Assembly: GCA_018396675.1 (NCBI GenBank)
Contig: JAGTQX010000003.1
Coordinates: forward strand, 248,001 to 312,000
From: Candidatus Bathyarchaeota archaeon
GTDB taxonomy: Archaea; Thermoproteota; Bathyarchaeia; Bathyarchaeales; Bathycorpusculaceae
Length of the DNA: 64,000 nt
Direction of reading: 5' to 3'
Both the position numbers and the translations under genes were made by a program. The first letter of the stretch is position 1, and every line of letters starts with the position of its first letter. The notes beneath the pieces were generated by a model that had not been told where the DNA came from, made no database searches, and saw only the letters and a program-made list of their open reading frames with translations. Positions 45,007 to 53,125 of the stretch are shown here, in pieces.

Positions 45007-46389
45007 TTAGCTTTTTAGACCGCTGATTAGCCTTTTAAGTTTTAAACTGTATTCTTGAACGAGGTTACTTGCTCTTTCTTTTGTTTTGGCTTCTGCGTAA
45101 AGTCTGTAGATTGGTTCAGTTCCGCTTGGCCTCATTAAAATTGAGCTTTTGTCGTCGAACCATATTTTAACTCCGTCGATTGTGCTTACATTCAGCCCCT
45201 TCACTTGTTCAACAAGTTTTTTCAAGGCTTTATCTTTAAGCTCGCTTGGGCATTCCACACTACTCTTTTCAATGTGGTATTTGGGCAGTTGACCGAGCAG
45301 AGTGGAAAGGGACGCGTTTGTTTCAGCCATTATGCCTAAGATTAGGGCTGTTGCCATTGCTCCATCTCTAACCGCTTGATGCGGACCGTAGAAGATTCCG
45401 CCATTTTCTTCACCGCCAAGTTTTGCTTTCAGTTTTTTCATTGTTTGTGAAACTGTCACACTTCCAACTTTTGTCCAAACAATTTCTCCACCATAATCGT
45501 CCGCAATATCCTTAACAAGAGTTGAAGAACTAATCGGAGAGACTATTTTTTCACCGGGATTCTTAATCAAAAAATGTTTTTCGACAAGTGCAAATGTTTT
45601 GTCTCCCCAGTGAATTTCGCCTTTCTCATCTACAAATATTGAACGATCAGCGTCACCGTCAAAAGCGACACCCAAGTCTGCGCCAACAGCCCTAACAGTC
45701 AACGCTAAATTTGCGAGGTTTTCTGGGCGAGGTTCTGGTAGTCTTCCAGGAAAAGTTCCATCAATGTTCGCGTTTATTGTTGTAACTTTGCATCCCATGT
45801 CCCTGAGAAGTTTGGGTGCGGTGAGTGCCGCAACACTGTTTGCAGCGTCAACAACAACATGATAACGTTTGCGAATTATTTCAGATACATCAACATGTTT
45901 TTTGATGGCCTCTACATATTCGTCGATGATTCCGGTGAGCATCTGCAGGGTGCCTATCCTGTTCCATTCGGCATAGAGTATTTTTTTATCAAAAAAAATG
46001 TCTTCAATCGCTATTTCTTGTTCGCGTGAAATTTCTATGCCGTCATTCCAGACTACTTTTATTCCGTTGTATTCTGGCGGGTTGTGAGACGCTGTTATTA
46101 TTACCGCACCGTCTGTTTTGTGCTTCTTCACAGCGTATTGCAGTGTTGGTGTTGGCGCCATGCCAGGAAATAGGACATTGCAGCCTGTCGCTGTTAATCC
46201 GGCAATCACAGCCTTTGCAAGCATGGGACTGCTTATTCTTGCGTCGTAGCCAACTATTAGGGTTCCATGGTTAAAGTATGTTCCTATGGCGCTGCCGATG
46301 TCTGTCGCCATTTCTACGGTCAAATCCTTGTTGGTTACTCCTCGAATCCCGTTTGTTCCGAAAAGTCGTCTATTGCTTAACACACTCAT
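45007..46389 (-). CDS. glmM: Phosphoglucosamine mutase / phosphomannomutase, second copy
   Basis: 460 aa. Phosphohexomutase hallmarks: RLFGTNGIRGVTN, phosphoserine loop TASHNPP, metal loop DGDADR, substrate loop GGEENGG, and RPSGTEPIYRLY. It lies 13 nt after a GDP-mannose-pyrophosphorylase-like gene. The other mutase (1288-2652) pairs with a GlmU-like enzyme, so this copy may serve mannose- or glucose-1-P supply; the exact hexose is unclear. Confidence 0.87.
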   Translation of the reverse strand: MSVLSNRRLFGTNGIRGVTNKDLTVEMATDIGSAIGTYFNHGTLIVGYDARISSPMLAKAVIAGLTATGCNVLFPGMAPTPTLQYAVKKHKTDGAVIITASHNPPEYNGIKVVWNDGIEISREQEIAIEDIFFDKKILYAEWNRIGTLQMLTGIIDEYVEAIKKHVDVSEIIRKRYHVVVDAANSVAALTAPKLLRDMGCKVTTINANIDGTFPGRLPEPRPENLANLALTVRAVGADLGVAFDGDADRSIFVDEKGEIHWGDKTFALVEKHFLIKNPGEKIVSPISSSTLVKDIADDYGGEIVWTKVGSVTVSQTMKKLKAKLGGEENGGIFYGPHQAVRDGAMATALILGIMAETNASLSTLLGQLPKYHIEKSSVECPSELKDKALKKLVEQVKGLNVSTIDGVKIWFDDKSSILMRPSGTEPIYRLYAEAKTKERASNLVQEYSLKLKRLISGLKS

Positions 46390-46402
46390 ACGCTCTCCAT
46401 TT

Positions 46403-47485
46403 TCACATAACGCATCTTGATGCTGTTATATTTTCAGAAACTTCTTTTGCTGGACAGACTGAAACGCCTTTCGCTAAAAAGATATTATCACGTATAACTG
46501 CGTAATCACCTATCACACAGTTTTCTTCAATTTTAACATTTTTGCCTATTACTGCCTTTTCGCCGATTACAACTCCGCTAATTGAAGCATAATCAGCTAT
46601 GGAAGCTTCAGGAAATATCACAGAATTTTCTACATGCACGTGTTTTCCAATTTTGACATTCCGTCCCAAAACCACATGAGGACCAATAATTGAAAATTTG
46701 CCAATATGTGGACGGCCTTCAATAATTACGGGTTCCCTGATGTTTTCGTTGCTACCTACAATTTTTTTCTCAAAAAAATGTGAATCAAGCAAAACGCGGT
46801 TTAGCTTCAGATAGTCTTCCACTCTGCCTATGTCAGTCCATAAACCACTAAAAACATAGCCGTAAAGTCCACCCTCTTCAGCAAGCCTCGTAAAAATTTC
46901 TCTCTCCATGGAGACCTTTCGTCCTTTCGGGATATACCTAAAAATTTCAGGACTTAAAACATAAACCCCAGCATTTATCAAATTTGTCGGTGCTTTTCCT
47001 AGAGGCGGTTTCTCGATGAATTTTTTGATTCGTCCGTTTTCTGTGAGTTCTGCAACTCCGAACCTGCTTGGGTCATCAACTCTGCAGAGAGCTATCGTCG
47101 CAACAGCTTTTTTCTCCTTATGGAATTTTGCGATTTCAGAGTAATCCAAGCTCGTGAAGATGTCACCATTGACAACAAGAAAGTCTTCGGCGCCAATGAA
47201 CTTTTCAGCTTTTTTGACTGGTCCGCCGGTTCCCAACGGTTTCTTGGGCGGGTCACATGAATAAACAATTTTGAGTTCGCCAGCATCAACATTGAAACTT
47301 TTTATTTGAAAGCGTGTTTGACGGCTGACAGCCATTATAATATATTTTACGCCGCTTTTCGCGAGTTTTTCGAAAGTCCACTGCAACAGAGGCTTGTTAA
47401 GTATTGGAAATAGGCTTTTAGGTCTTGTACAGCTCAGTGGTCTGAGCCTTGTTCCGAATCCTCCGGCAAGAATTACTGCCTTCAA
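46403..47485 (-). CDS. Sugar-1-phosphate nucleotidylyltransferase, GDP-mannose pyrophosphorylase-like
   Basis: 360 aa. The N-terminal domain starts MKAVILAGGFGTRLRPLSCT and RPK; VVNGDIFTSLD and FIEKPPLG follow. The C-terminal left-handed beta-helix of hexapeptide repeats is about 105 residues. This is the MPG1-type layout, used for mannose- or glucose-1-P. First gene of the four-gene nucleotide-sugar unit. Confidence 0.85.
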   Translation of the reverse strand: MKAVILAGGFGTRLRPLSCTRPKSLFPILNKPLLQWTFEKLAKSGVKYIIMAVSRQTRFQIKSFNVDAGELKIVYSCDPPKKPLGTGGPVKKAEKFIGAEDFLVVNGDIFTSLDYSEIAKFHKEKKAVATIALCRVDDPSRFGVAELTENGRIKKFIEKPPLGKAPTNLINAGVYVLSPEIFRYIPKGRKVSMEREIFTRLAEEGGLYGYVFSGLWTDIGRVEDYLKLNRVLLDSHFFEKKIVGSNENIREPVIIEGRPHIGKFSIIGPHVVLGRNVKIGKHVHVENSVIFPEASIADYASISGVVIGEKAVIGKNVKIEENCVIGDYAVIRDNIFLAKGVSVCPAKEVSENITASRCVM

Positions 47486-47602
47486 AAGAGCCTCATTCTC
47501 CTCTAAAGTTTCAAGAGTTGCAAGTTTATATTCAAATGCTTCCTAATAAAACAGTTTCGTGGAAAAAACAAGAGATGAAAACTAGTCGTATGCAGAAATG
47601 GG

Positions 47603-49147
47603 TTATTCCCATTCTATTGTTGCCGGCGGCTTATGGGTCACATCATAAACGACACGGACAACTTCAGGAATTTCGTTGGTTATTCTTGTGGAAATTTTCT
47701 CTAAAATCTTATAGGGAATTCTCGCAAAACTTGCGGTCATAGCTTCACGACTCTCCACAACTCTAACAGCAACAACATAACCATAAGCCCGTGCGTCCCC
47801 CTTAACGCCGGTGGCTTTAGTATCTGTCAAAACAGCAAAATACTGCCATAATTTGTCTTTAAATCCGGTTTTGTCTATTTCTTCGCGCACAATTTTGTCG
47901 GCTTTCCTAACAATTTCAACCTTTTCCTTGGTTACTTCACCGATAATCCTCACAGCTAATCCCGGACCTGGAAACGGTTGTCTAAAAACAATTTCTTTTG
48001 GCAATCCAAGCATTTGAGCCGCCTTTCTAACTTCGTCTTTGTAAAGGTCACGCAGTGGCTCAACAATTTTCTTGAACTTCATTTTTGTAGGCAATCCCGC
48101 CACGTTATGATGCGTTTTAATTTTATCTGAAAACTTTCTGAAACCAGACTCAATTCTGTCTGGATAAATTGTTCCCTGAATCAGATATTCCGCGCCTGCT
48201 CTTTCCGCCACTTCTTCGAAAACGTGTATAAACTCCTCGCCTATAATCTTCCTTTTTTTCTCGGGATCCGCTACGCCTTTAAGTCTTTCAAGAAAACGCT
48301 CTTGCGCTTTGACTATTATCAAGTTCAGTTTAAATTTTCGGAAAGTGTTTTCAACGAATTCCGGCTCGTTTTCCCGCATAAACCCGTGGTCAACGAAAAC
48401 CGCTGTTAGTCTGTCGCCAACGGCTTTGGCGGCTACTGCTGTGGCTACGCTTGAGTCTATGCCTCCGCTTAGAGCGATTATGGCCTTGCCAGCATCAACT
48501 TCCATTCGTACTTCTTCAACCATTCTTTCTATTACATCTTCCATTTTCCAGTTTGCGGTGCATCCACATACTTCGAAGATAAAATTTCGAATCATCCGCA
48601 TGCCATTCACAGTGTGCACAACTTCGGGATGCCACTGCAAACCGTAAATTGGCTTTGTTTTATGTTTAAATGCGGCGACTGGACAGCTTTGAGTGCGCGC
48701 TAAAACTTCGAACTCTGATGGCAAAGAAAACACTGTGTCACTGTGACTCATCCAAACCCTTTCTTTTCTTCCTAAATTTTTGAGGACGCCGATTGGTTTG
48801 TCTATGGTTACATGGGCATATCCGTATTCTCTCCGCTTAGCGGGCTTAACTGTTCCTCCGAAAATTTGTGCTATAAGCTGATGCCCATAACATAAACCGA
48901 GAACTGGCACGCCCAAATCAAAAATGTATGTATTAGGTTTCGGTGCATTCTCGTCGAAAACGCTTGCTGGACCGCCGGATAGGATTATTCCTTTAAGGTT
49001 AATTTTTTCGTCTAGAGCTTTTATTTCTTCGATTTTTATGTCGTGTGGAACAATTTCTGAATAGACACCGTTTTCTCTTACACGTCTTCCGATAAGGTGG
49101 CAGTACTGTCCACCAAAGTCTAACACAAGTATGGTGTCATACTTCAT
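47603..49147 (-). CDS. guaA: GMP synthase (glutamine-hydrolysing), single-chain
   Basis: 514 aa. The N-terminal class I amidotransferase has the nucleophile in LGLCYGHQLIAQIFGG and the His-Glu pair in LQWHPEVVHT. The ATP pyrophosphatase domain has the PP-loop ALSGGIDSSVATAV, and the dimerisation domain ends the protein. It converts XMP to GMP. Many archaea split this enzyme into two polypeptides; here both parts are one chain. Confidence 0.95.
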   Translation of the reverse strand: MKYDTILVLDFGGQYCHLIGRRVRENGVYSEIVPHDIKIEEIKALDEKINLKGIILSGGPASVFDENAPKPNTYIFDLGVPVLGLCYGHQLIAQIFGGTVKPAKRREYGYAHVTIDKPIGVLKNLGRKERVWMSHSDTVFSLPSEFEVLARTQSCPVAAFKHKTKPIYGLQWHPEVVHTVNGMRMIRNFIFEVCGCTANWKMEDVIERMVEEVRMEVDAGKAIIALSGGIDSSVATAVAAKAVGDRLTAVFVDHGFMRENEPEFVENTFRKFKLNLIIVKAQERFLERLKGVADPEKKRKIIGEEFIHVFEEVAERAGAEYLIQGTIYPDRIESGFRKFSDKIKTHHNVAGLPTKMKFKKIVEPLRDLYKDEVRKAAQMLGLPKEIVFRQPFPGPGLAVRIIGEVTKEKVEIVRKADKIVREEIDKTGFKDKLWQYFAVLTDTKATGVKGDARAYGYVVAVRVVESREAMTASFARIPYKILEKISTRITNEIPEVVRVVYDVTHKPPATIEWE

Positions 49148-49207
49148 TGCTTATACGCACGCTTAATGATTTCAGACATAAAAGTGGACATGGTGATTTA
49201 AGGTTTG

Positions 49208-50599
49208 TTAGGCGTAAATGTACTTCTGCAGCTCCCAATTTGTTACCTCATTTTTGTCTTTTGGAACATGCGGCTCGTACTCCCGCCATTCCTGCATCTT
49301 AAGCTCCAAATATTTCTCAGCGATACCTCTTCCCAAAGCTTTAAAGCATATTTCATCGCTTTTCCACTCTTCAAGAGCCTCCTTAAGCGAGCCGGGCAAA
49401 ACTTTGATTCCAAGCTCTTTCCGTTTTGCTTCGCTTAAATGATAAACGTTAACATTAACCGGGTCGCTGGGCTCAATTTTCCTTTTGATACCATCAAGAC
49501 CGGCTTCGAATATGACGGCGTAAGCCAAGTAAGGGTTGCATAGCGGGTCTGGACAGCGAAACTCTATTCTGGCTTCGTTTTCTTTTCCTGGAAAGTACTC
49601 GGGCACTCTTATTAGGGCTGAACGGTTTTTCTTACTCCATGTGACATAAACCGGAGCTTCATAGCCGGGCACAAGCCGCTTATAGCTGTTCACTGTTGGC
49701 GCTACAATTGCGCATAAGGCTCTTGCATGTTCAAGAATGCCACCAACGAAGTAACGGCATTTTTGCGAAAGGTAAGCATAGCCATTTTTATCGTAAAACA
49801 GATTTTTGCCAGTTTTTGAGCTGAAAAGTCCAAGGTGAACGTGCATGCCGCTTCCAGGTTTTCCATGCCATGGTTTAGGCATAAAAGTGGCTATCCAACC
49901 GTATTTTCTGTCTGCAATTGCTTTGGCTGCAAACTTGTATCTCATTATGTTGTCTGATGTTGTTGCTGGGTCGGAGTATCGGAATGTCAACTCATTTTGA
50001 GCCGCACCAACTTCGTGATGTTGCCGTTCAACTTCTATACCCATCGTGAAAAGCGCGTTTGTTAAATCCATCCTAAAAGTTTCGGTGACGTCTCTGCCAG
50101 GTGTAATATCAAAATATCTTTGCTTGTCTATCAAATGGTTTTCGACAGGCTGAAAAGCGCCGTCCGCTGTTTTATGTGCAAGATAAAACTCAAGCTCCGC
50201 AGCGGCTGTTGGCTCGTATCCCTCGTTTCTCAACCTCTCCAAAGTTTTTTGGCAGAGGTATCTGGGGTCGCCATCAAAGGGTTTACCATCAGGTGTGTAC
50301 AGGCCACATATGAAGCTTACAACGCTCTTGTCATAGAAATAGTAGGGACAGACTGTGAAGGTGGCGATGTCCGGTTTCATAATCATGTCGCTTTCTTCTA
50401 TGCCGACTCCGCCAATTAGAGATGAACCGTCAAAACCGACGCCTTCAGCTATGACGTTTTCCGCTTCTTCGGCTGGAACTGTTCTTCCTTTAAAAAAGCC
50501 AAGCAAATCAGTAAAATGCAACAAGACATGGTCTGCGTTTTTCAGCAGTTTGAAGCAGAGTTCAACGTTTGAGTTAGTTTTATGCAACGCGTTTCTCAC
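49208..50599 (-). CDS. glnA: Glutamine synthetase, type I
   Basis: 463 aa. Visible active-site blocks are GFDGSSLIGGVGIEESDM, HHEVGAAQNELTF, MPKPWHGKPGSGMHVHLGLF and KNRSALIRVPEYF. The adenylylation tyrosine loop of GSI-beta is not seen, so it is the non-adenylylated GSI-alpha type. A TATA element (ATATATAAGG on plus, 50651-50660) lies about 55 nt upstream, with an ACAAATGT site 22 bp beyond it. Divergent from an Lrp-type regulator. Confidence 0.95.
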   Translation of the reverse strand: MRNALHKTNSNVELCFKLLKNADHVLLHFTDLLGFFKGRTVPAEEAENVIAEGVGFDGSSLIGGVGIEESDMIMKPDIATFTVCPYYFYDKSVVSFICGLYTPDGKPFDGDPRYLCQKTLERLRNEGYEPTAAAELEFYLAHKTADGAFQPVENHLIDKQRYFDITPGRDVTETFRMDLTNALFTMGIEVERQHHEVGAAQNELTFRYSDPATTSDNIMRYKFAAKAIADRKYGWIATFMPKPWHGKPGSGMHVHLGLFSSKTGKNLFYDKNGYAYLSQKCRYFVGGILEHARALCAIVAPTVNSYKRLVPGYEAPVYVTWSKKNRSALIRVPEYFPGKENEARIEFRCPDPLCNPYLAYAVIFEAGLDGIKRKIEPSDPVNVNVYHLSEAKRKELGIKVLPGSLKEALEEWKSDEICFKALGRGIAEKYLELKMQEWREYEPHVPKDKNEVTNWELQKYIYA

Positions 50600-50744
50600 A
50601 TTGTTTCCTCGCGTGGTTATTTTTTATGTCAGAATAGGGTTTGATTGTAAATATATAAGGTTTTTTCACAAAAAATACGACAAATGTTAAATATAGTAGC
50701 GTTTAATTATACATTTGTTGAATTAGTTATGGAGCGCGCATGAA
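50600..50744. promoter_or_regulatory. Divergent glnA/Lrp regulator control region
   Basis: The 145-bp spacer holds two inverted 8-bp sites, ACAAATGT (50680-50687) and ACATTTGT (50711-50718), 31 bp apart centre to centre (about three helical turns). The left one lies about 22 bp upstream of the glnA TATA element (50652-50657, minus), as for an activator. The right one overlaps the probable TATA/start region of the regulator gene, as for autorepression. The same motif recurs near gdhA. Confidence 0.5.
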
Positions 50745-51257
50745 ATGAAAGATTCACGTGTACGGAATCCGACATCTAAAGGAAAAGCGGGGACAAAAAC
50801 AGCTAAACAAGAGGAGACCAAAAGCGAGATTGACGAGAAAATACTGAAAGCTTTAACTTTGGACGCTCGGTTGTCTTCAAGGCAGTTGGCGAGGCAATGC
50901 AACATATCGACAAGCACGGCTTTATCTAGGGTGAAAAGGCTTGAGGAAAAGGGCATAATAAAAGGTTACACGGCGCTGGTGGACCATGAAAAACTGGGAT
51001 ACACGCTAACCGTCGTAAGCGAAATAACAGTTTCGAAAGGTCGACTTCTAGAAGTGGAGAACGAAATTGCAAAACTACCAAACGTCTGCTGCGTCTACGA
51101 CGTGACAGGCTTAATAGACGCCGTGATAATCGCCAAATTCAAAAACAGGGAAGAACTAAGCAAATTCGCAAAACGTTTGCTAGCAATGCCATACGTGGAA
51201 AGAACAAACACACACGTGGTATTAACAACCATAAAAGAAGATTTCAGACTAATATAA
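50745..51257 (+). CDS. Lrp/AsnC family transcription regulator
   Basis: 170 aa. A 28-residue basic N-terminal extension precedes the HTH (KILKALTLDARLSSRQLARQ, then CNISTSTALSRVKRLEEKG) and the RAM ligand-binding domain (LTVVSEITVSKGRLLEVENE, CCVYDVTGLIDAVIIAKF). Family members sense amino acids. Divergence from glnA and matching ACAAATGT sites suggest it controls glutamine synthesis and possibly gdhA. Confidence 0.88.
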   Translation: MKDSRVRNPTSKGKAGTKTAKQEETKSEIDEKILKALTLDARLSSRQLARQCNISTSTALSRVKRLEEKGIIKGYTALVDHEKLGYTLTVVSEITVSKGRLLEVENEIAKLPNVCCVYDVTGLIDAVIIAKFKNREELSKFAKRLLAMPYVERTNTHVVLTTIKEDFRLI

Positions 51258-51330
51258 AACCAATAGCCTAACACGAAAAGGAAGATTTAATTCCGACAAT
51301 AAAAATAAAGAAAAAACACAGCATGCCAAA

Positions 51331-51440
51331 GCGGGGGTTGCCAAGCCTGGCCAAAGGCGCAGCCCTGAGGAGAAAAACGCCAAAAAATCGCAGAACGGCT
51401 GTCCCATAGGGGTTCGTGGGTTCAAATCCCACCCCCCGCA
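51331..51440 (+). tRNA. tRNA-Leu (GAG) with 25-nt intron at position 37/38
   Basis: Mature cloverleaf: acceptor GCGGGGG/CCCCCGC, D-stem GCC/GGC, anticodon stem CAGCC (51360-51364)/GGCTG (51397-51401), loop CTGAGG plus C after splicing (anticodon GAG, 51367-51369), type II variable arm CCC/GGG, T-stem GTGGG/CCCAC, discriminator A; CCA not encoded. The intron is 51371-51395. The bulge-helix-bulge is relaxed: CTG pairs with CAG, with one A-G mismatch and a weak outer stem. Confidence 0.9.
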
Positions 51441-51472
51441 CTAAATCTCGCTTGGCGGTTTAAAACTGTCAG
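51431..51472 (+). repeat. Left copy of an imperfect direct repeat at the tRNA-Leu 3' end
   Basis: This stretch covers the last ten bases of tRNA-Leu and its flank and recurs imperfectly at 52797-52836. Shared blocks are ACCCCC, CGCACT, AATC, GGTTTA and AACTG. Its segment TTTAAAACTGTCA (51459-51471) also has an exact inverted copy at 52768-52780. Together they bracket the membrane-protein gene at 51550-52650. Confidence 0.55.
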
Positions 51473-51549
51473 CTTCTACAGTCGCTTCTAAGCTCCTTTC
51501 TTGTTGGAAAATCAAAAGCGGAGTTTGTTTGGGGCAATTTACCAAAATG

Positions 51550-52650
51550 TCAAGGCGTAGGTAATATTTCTAGATGTTCCAGATAGAAGATTGTGTTGAG
51601 GTTTTCTGCTTGTTCGCAGTGGACAATTACTTTAGCGGAATAATCTGTGGCGTTTATGTTTTGGTAAGTTGATTCCAGATGATAGCTTCCCACAGGAACA
51701 GCCATCAAAGCTGATTCGCCTTCCTTTATCTCTTCTATAAATTCAGTTGTTGTCCACTCGAAAGGTCTATAGGAAGAATTTGAGCTTGGCGGTTTAAGGA
51801 AGTAGAATGTTACGATGACATTTTTTGCTGTTGCTGTTCCATTATTTCGAATTTCAATAAGCGTATAAGTATAGGATACATAGAAATCAGCCAACTCAAA
51901 GGATGATTTGCCTTGTTGCTCACTGTTATTAATGATTAAGTTGTACATGGGTTGTGTAAGACTAATAGTGAGAGCGATCGTGCTTAAGATAACAGCAATT
52001 ACAGATAAGTTTGGTCTAGTTTTCATCCATTTAGGTAGTGTTAGTTTCGTTAACTTCACAAAGACTAATGCATAAATGATGTCGATGACAATGACAGCTG
52101 AAAATAAATAGCTGTAAGCCTCAGAAACCGAAGGTACCGAATCGATAAAAAAACCGAAATTTTGACCACCAGCAACAAAATTCAGAAACCCAAGATATAG
52201 TGTTAAAACAGTTATTACAATAGCAACCAAAATTGCATATGTTTGTTTGACCTTGAACAAAAGCAAATAAGTGAAGACCATTGCAGGGACATAGAATATT
52301 AAAGCTCCCAAGGCTCCAAACGGCCAGCCTAAAGGATTCTGCTCAGCGGCAACTCCTAGAACATCAATGGCATAGTAAGTGCTACCGATGTCAAATACCC
52401 AACAAGCAAATGAAACGCCATACGTAGAAATCAGAATTTGCCTTAACCTATGCAAACGGTTCACGTTTTTCTTTCCTGTTTTCCAGTTCCAACCCTCATA
52501 GGCTACAATTGAAATAGGAATGATTAAAATCAGAAGAAAAATCAAAGCCGCCAAGGTCTTTCCCAACACAAAAAATGTGATGATATTCAAAATCCAAATA
52601 ATGACTGTCATCACGAGAAAACCATTAGCAAAATCGCTTAATGAACTCAT
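51550..52650 (-). CDS. Multi-pass membrane protein with exported C-terminal beta domain, unknown
   Basis: 366 aa. About seven transmembrane helices (11-29, 33-51, 73-97, 112-132, 138-158, 178-199, 214-235) are followed by a 130-residue extracellular domain with CARDB-like character (YVSYTYTLIEIRNNGTATAK) and several N-x-S/T sequons. The segment FDIGSTYYAIDVLGVAAEQN with NPLGWPFG resembles DUF5658-like membrane proteins. It sits alone between two intron-bearing tRNA genes and is bracketed by tRNA-Leu-derived repeats. Confidence 0.7.
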   Translation of the reverse strand: MSSLSDFANGFLVMTVIIWILNIITFFVLGKTLAALIFLLILIIPISIVAYEGWNWKTGKKNVNRLHRLRQILISTYGVSFACWVFDIGSTYYAIDVLGVAAEQNPLGWPFGALGALIFYVPAMVFTYLLLFKVKQTYAILVAIVITVLTLYLGFLNFVAGGQNFGFFIDSVPSVSEAYSYLFSAVIVIDIIYALVFVKLTKLTLPKWMKTRPNLSVIAVILSTIALTISLTQPMYNLIINNSEQQGKSSFELADFYVSYTYTLIEIRNNGTATAKNVIVTFYFLKPPSSNSSYRPFEWTTTEFIEEIKEGESALMAVPVGSYHLESTYQNINATDYSAKVIVHCEQAENLNTIFYLEHLEILPTP

Positions 52651-52973
52651 AGTGTCACCTAATTCAATCCGTCTCCGCCCTTAGTGCCTAATTAAAAACT
52701 GTGTGTCCCTACGTGCTATGCACGGCATTCGTTAAGCAAACAGAAACGTCTAAACTTCAACAGAACTTGACAGTTTTAAACGACAGTATAAACCTAACCC
52801 CCGCACTGAATCGCAATTGAAGGTTTAGAACTGCCAATAAGTCTAAATCACCTTCTCATGCGGCAGTATACTGAGCATAAGTCATTAATTGCACTTCTGT
52901 TGAAAGCATTTTTATGTGGTCACAAAAAGAAACTGCTGAGCTCACGACAATAAAGGCGTATTTTTAACAAAAG
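52651..52973. other. 323-bp intergenic region with tRNA-Leu-derived repeats
   Basis: No reading frame of note. It holds the promoter of the membrane-protein gene (minus), the inverted 13-mer TGACAGTTTTAAA (52768-52780), and the degenerate copy of the tRNA-Leu 3' end (52797-52836). The two form an imperfect inverted pair (TGACAGTTTTAAAC against GTTTAGAACTGCCA) around the CCCCCGCACT core. The rest (52840-52973) shows nothing recognisable. Confidence 0.5.
52797..52836 (+). repeat. Right copy of the tRNA-Leu 3'-end direct repeat
   Basis: ACCCCCGCACTGAATC followed by GGTTTAGAACTGCCA matches the tRNA-Leu 3' end and flank at 51431-51472 with small gaps. No T-arm or anticodon part accompanies it, so it is not a tRNA gene remnant of full length. 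An old attachment-site duplication is one explanation. Confidence 0.5.
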
Positions 52974-53079
52974 CGGGCCCGCGGGGATTTGAACCCCGGT
53001 TCTCCGGCTCCGGAGGCTTACGCACACACTATAGCGTGAAGTGTGTTCGGCGCCTTAATCCATACTGGGCTACGGGCCC
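52974..53079 (-). tRNA. tRNA-Arg (CCG) with 30-nt intron at non-canonical position 29/30
   Basis: Minus strand. Acceptor GGGCCCG/CGGGCCC, T-stem CGGGG/CCCCG, variable AGAAC, discriminator G, CCA not encoded. The anticodon stem CCGGC/GCCGG and loop CTCCGGA (anticodon CCG) form only if 53018-53047 is removed, between positions 29 and 30. The junctions make a canonical bulge-helix-bulge: 4-bp helix GCGC/GCGT flanked by 3-nt bulges CGA and AAG, each cut between the second and third base. The intron also has its own ACACACT/AGTGTGT stem. Confidence 0.92.
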
Positions 53080-53125
53080 ACGCAATAAGTAAGATTTTGT
53101 CCGAATTAATGATTATTGTCTCTTT

